The notes beneath the pieces were generated by a model. That model searched no databases. It saw only the letters and a program-made list of their open reading frames with translations, and was not told the DNA's origin. A program made the translations under genes and the position numbers. This document shows, one piece after another, positions 12,260 to 12,707 of a stretch of 12,707 nt of DNA; position 1 is the first letter of the stretch, and the number at the start of each line of letters is the position of its first letter. Origin of the DNA: Sulfurimonas sp. (GTDB taxonomy: Bacteria > Campylobacterota > Campylobacteria > Campylobacterales > Sulfurimonadaceae); assembly GCA_021157665.1 (NCBI GenBank), contig JAGGWE010000165.1, positions 1 through 12,707 on the forward strand, read 5' to 3'.

Positions 12260-12707
12260 TGATACCCAGATAAAAGAGGGAGCATTTGTAATTTCAGATG
12301 CTCATTACTCTCACAAACGACCCCAATTTTTAAACTTTCTCCAAGCAATTCAATCTAAAAAATTACTTCCTACTCAACTTATTTTAATGGGCGATATTTT
12401 TGATGCACTTTTTGGTGGAGTTACAAAAACATTAGATATAAATCAAGAGGCAATATCCATAATAAATGAATTGTCAGAGAAAATAGAGGTGATATATTTA
12501 GAGGGAAATCATGATTTTAATCTTAAAAATATATTTCCACATGCCAAGGTATTTGGTATTTCACAACAACCTTTGGCATGTGGTTTTAATGGAAAAAAAG
12601 TTTTTTTAGCTCATGGTGATTTTGATGGAGGTTTTATCTATAGGATATATACTTCATTTGTACGAAATGGAGTTGTTATAAAGTTTTTAAATCTTTTTGA
12701 TAAGTAT
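12249..12707 (+). CDS. LpxH-like UDP-2,3-diacylglucosamine hydrolase/metallophosphoesterase (3' end outside window)
   Basis: An open frame of 153 codons runs off the window end. It begins at ATG 12249 and overlaps the argC end by 11 bases; no strong ribosome-binding site is seen, which fits coupling. Calcineurin-type metal motifs are present in order: SDAH (16-19), GDIFD (48-52), GNHD (86-89) and AHGD (121-124). GDIFDALFG and GNHDF resemble LpxH, which removes UMP from UDP-diacylglucosamine in lipid A synthesis at the inner membrane. A related phosphoesterase with another substrate is possible. Two 9-mer copies lie 38 bases apart in opposite orientation (12537 as PHA, 12575 as LACG). Confidence 0.82.
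   Translation, partial: MSHNDTQIKEGAFVISDAHYSHKRPQFLNFLQAIQSKKLLPTQLILMGDIFDALFGGVTKTLDINQEAISIINELSEKIEVIYLEGNHDFNLKNIFPHAKVFGISQQPLACGFNGKKVFLAHGDFDGGFIYRIYTSFVRNGVVIKFLNLFDKY
12537..12545 (-). repeat. GGCATGTGG motif, copy 12
   Basis: Exact copy in the lpxH-like gene, read as PHA 97-99. It is the left arm of an inverted pair with copy 13. Confidence 0.85.
12575..12583 (+). repeat. GGCATGTGG motif, copy 13
   Basis: Exact copy in the lpxH-like gene, read as ACG of PLACGF. It is the right arm of the inverted pair, with 29 bases between the two cores. Confidence 0.85.

Noticed and set aside
12259..12261. ATG overlapping the argC stop (TAATG) as the start of the last gene
   Set aside because: That frame stops after four codons; the ATG at 12249 gives the long phosphoesterase frame.
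3817..12583. The repeated 9-mer as a CRISPR array or transposon ends
   Set aside because: Copies are irregularly spaced over 9 kb, in both orientations, within intact genes, with no spacers of constant length, no transposase and no target duplications.

Overview
The window looks like chromosomal DNA from a low-G+C Campylobacterota bacterium, most like the Sulfurimonas/Sulfuricurvum group. This is inferred from the AT-rich coding style, the form of DnaX, Rho, SurE and GreA, and the pairing of housekeeping genes with a giant type I-secreted adhesin. The genus cannot be proven from the sequence alone.

Layout. (1) 1-3698 is an accessory block: the 3' end of a very large repeat-containing adhesin, a clean intrinsic terminator, then a hipB-hipA toxin-antitoxin operon behind a palindrome-rich control region. 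(2) 3773-3991 is a small stand-alone phage-repressor-like HTH protein, tail to tail with dnaX. (3) 3981-7870 is a minus-strand housekeeping block transcribed rho > murI > dnaX from a good sigma70-type promoter upstream of rho. A candidate 22-codon leader ORF overlaps the rho start. (4) 7982-8548 (minus) is an unrecognised membrane-anchored protein, divergent from (5) a tightly packed plus-strand run: surE, a tcdA-like tRNA-modification gene, two small Cys-containing unknowns, greA, argC and the start of an lpxH-like phosphoesterase cut by the window end. Overlaps and near-zero gaps (surE/tcdA, 10123/10481, greA/argC, argC/lpxH-like) suggest translational coupling. GTG or TTG starts are used by hipA, murI, the 10123 gene and argC.

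The most striking signal is not a gene. The 9-mer GGCATGTGG (either strand) occurs 13 times exactly between 3817 and 12583 and never in 1-3816, whereas about 0.02 copies would be expected by chance in the whole window. All 13 copies lie inside coding regions, on both strands and in four different codon registers (read as PHA, ACG, STCQ or HMP), so selection appears to act on the DNA rather than on the proteins. A T-rich 5' flank and an AT-rich 3' flank extend the core. Density, distribution and AT-rich flank resemble the DNA uptake sequences of Neisseria and Pasteurellaceae; I know of no such sequence described in Campylobacterota. Its absence from the adhesin/HipBA block fits that block being a more recent acquisition.
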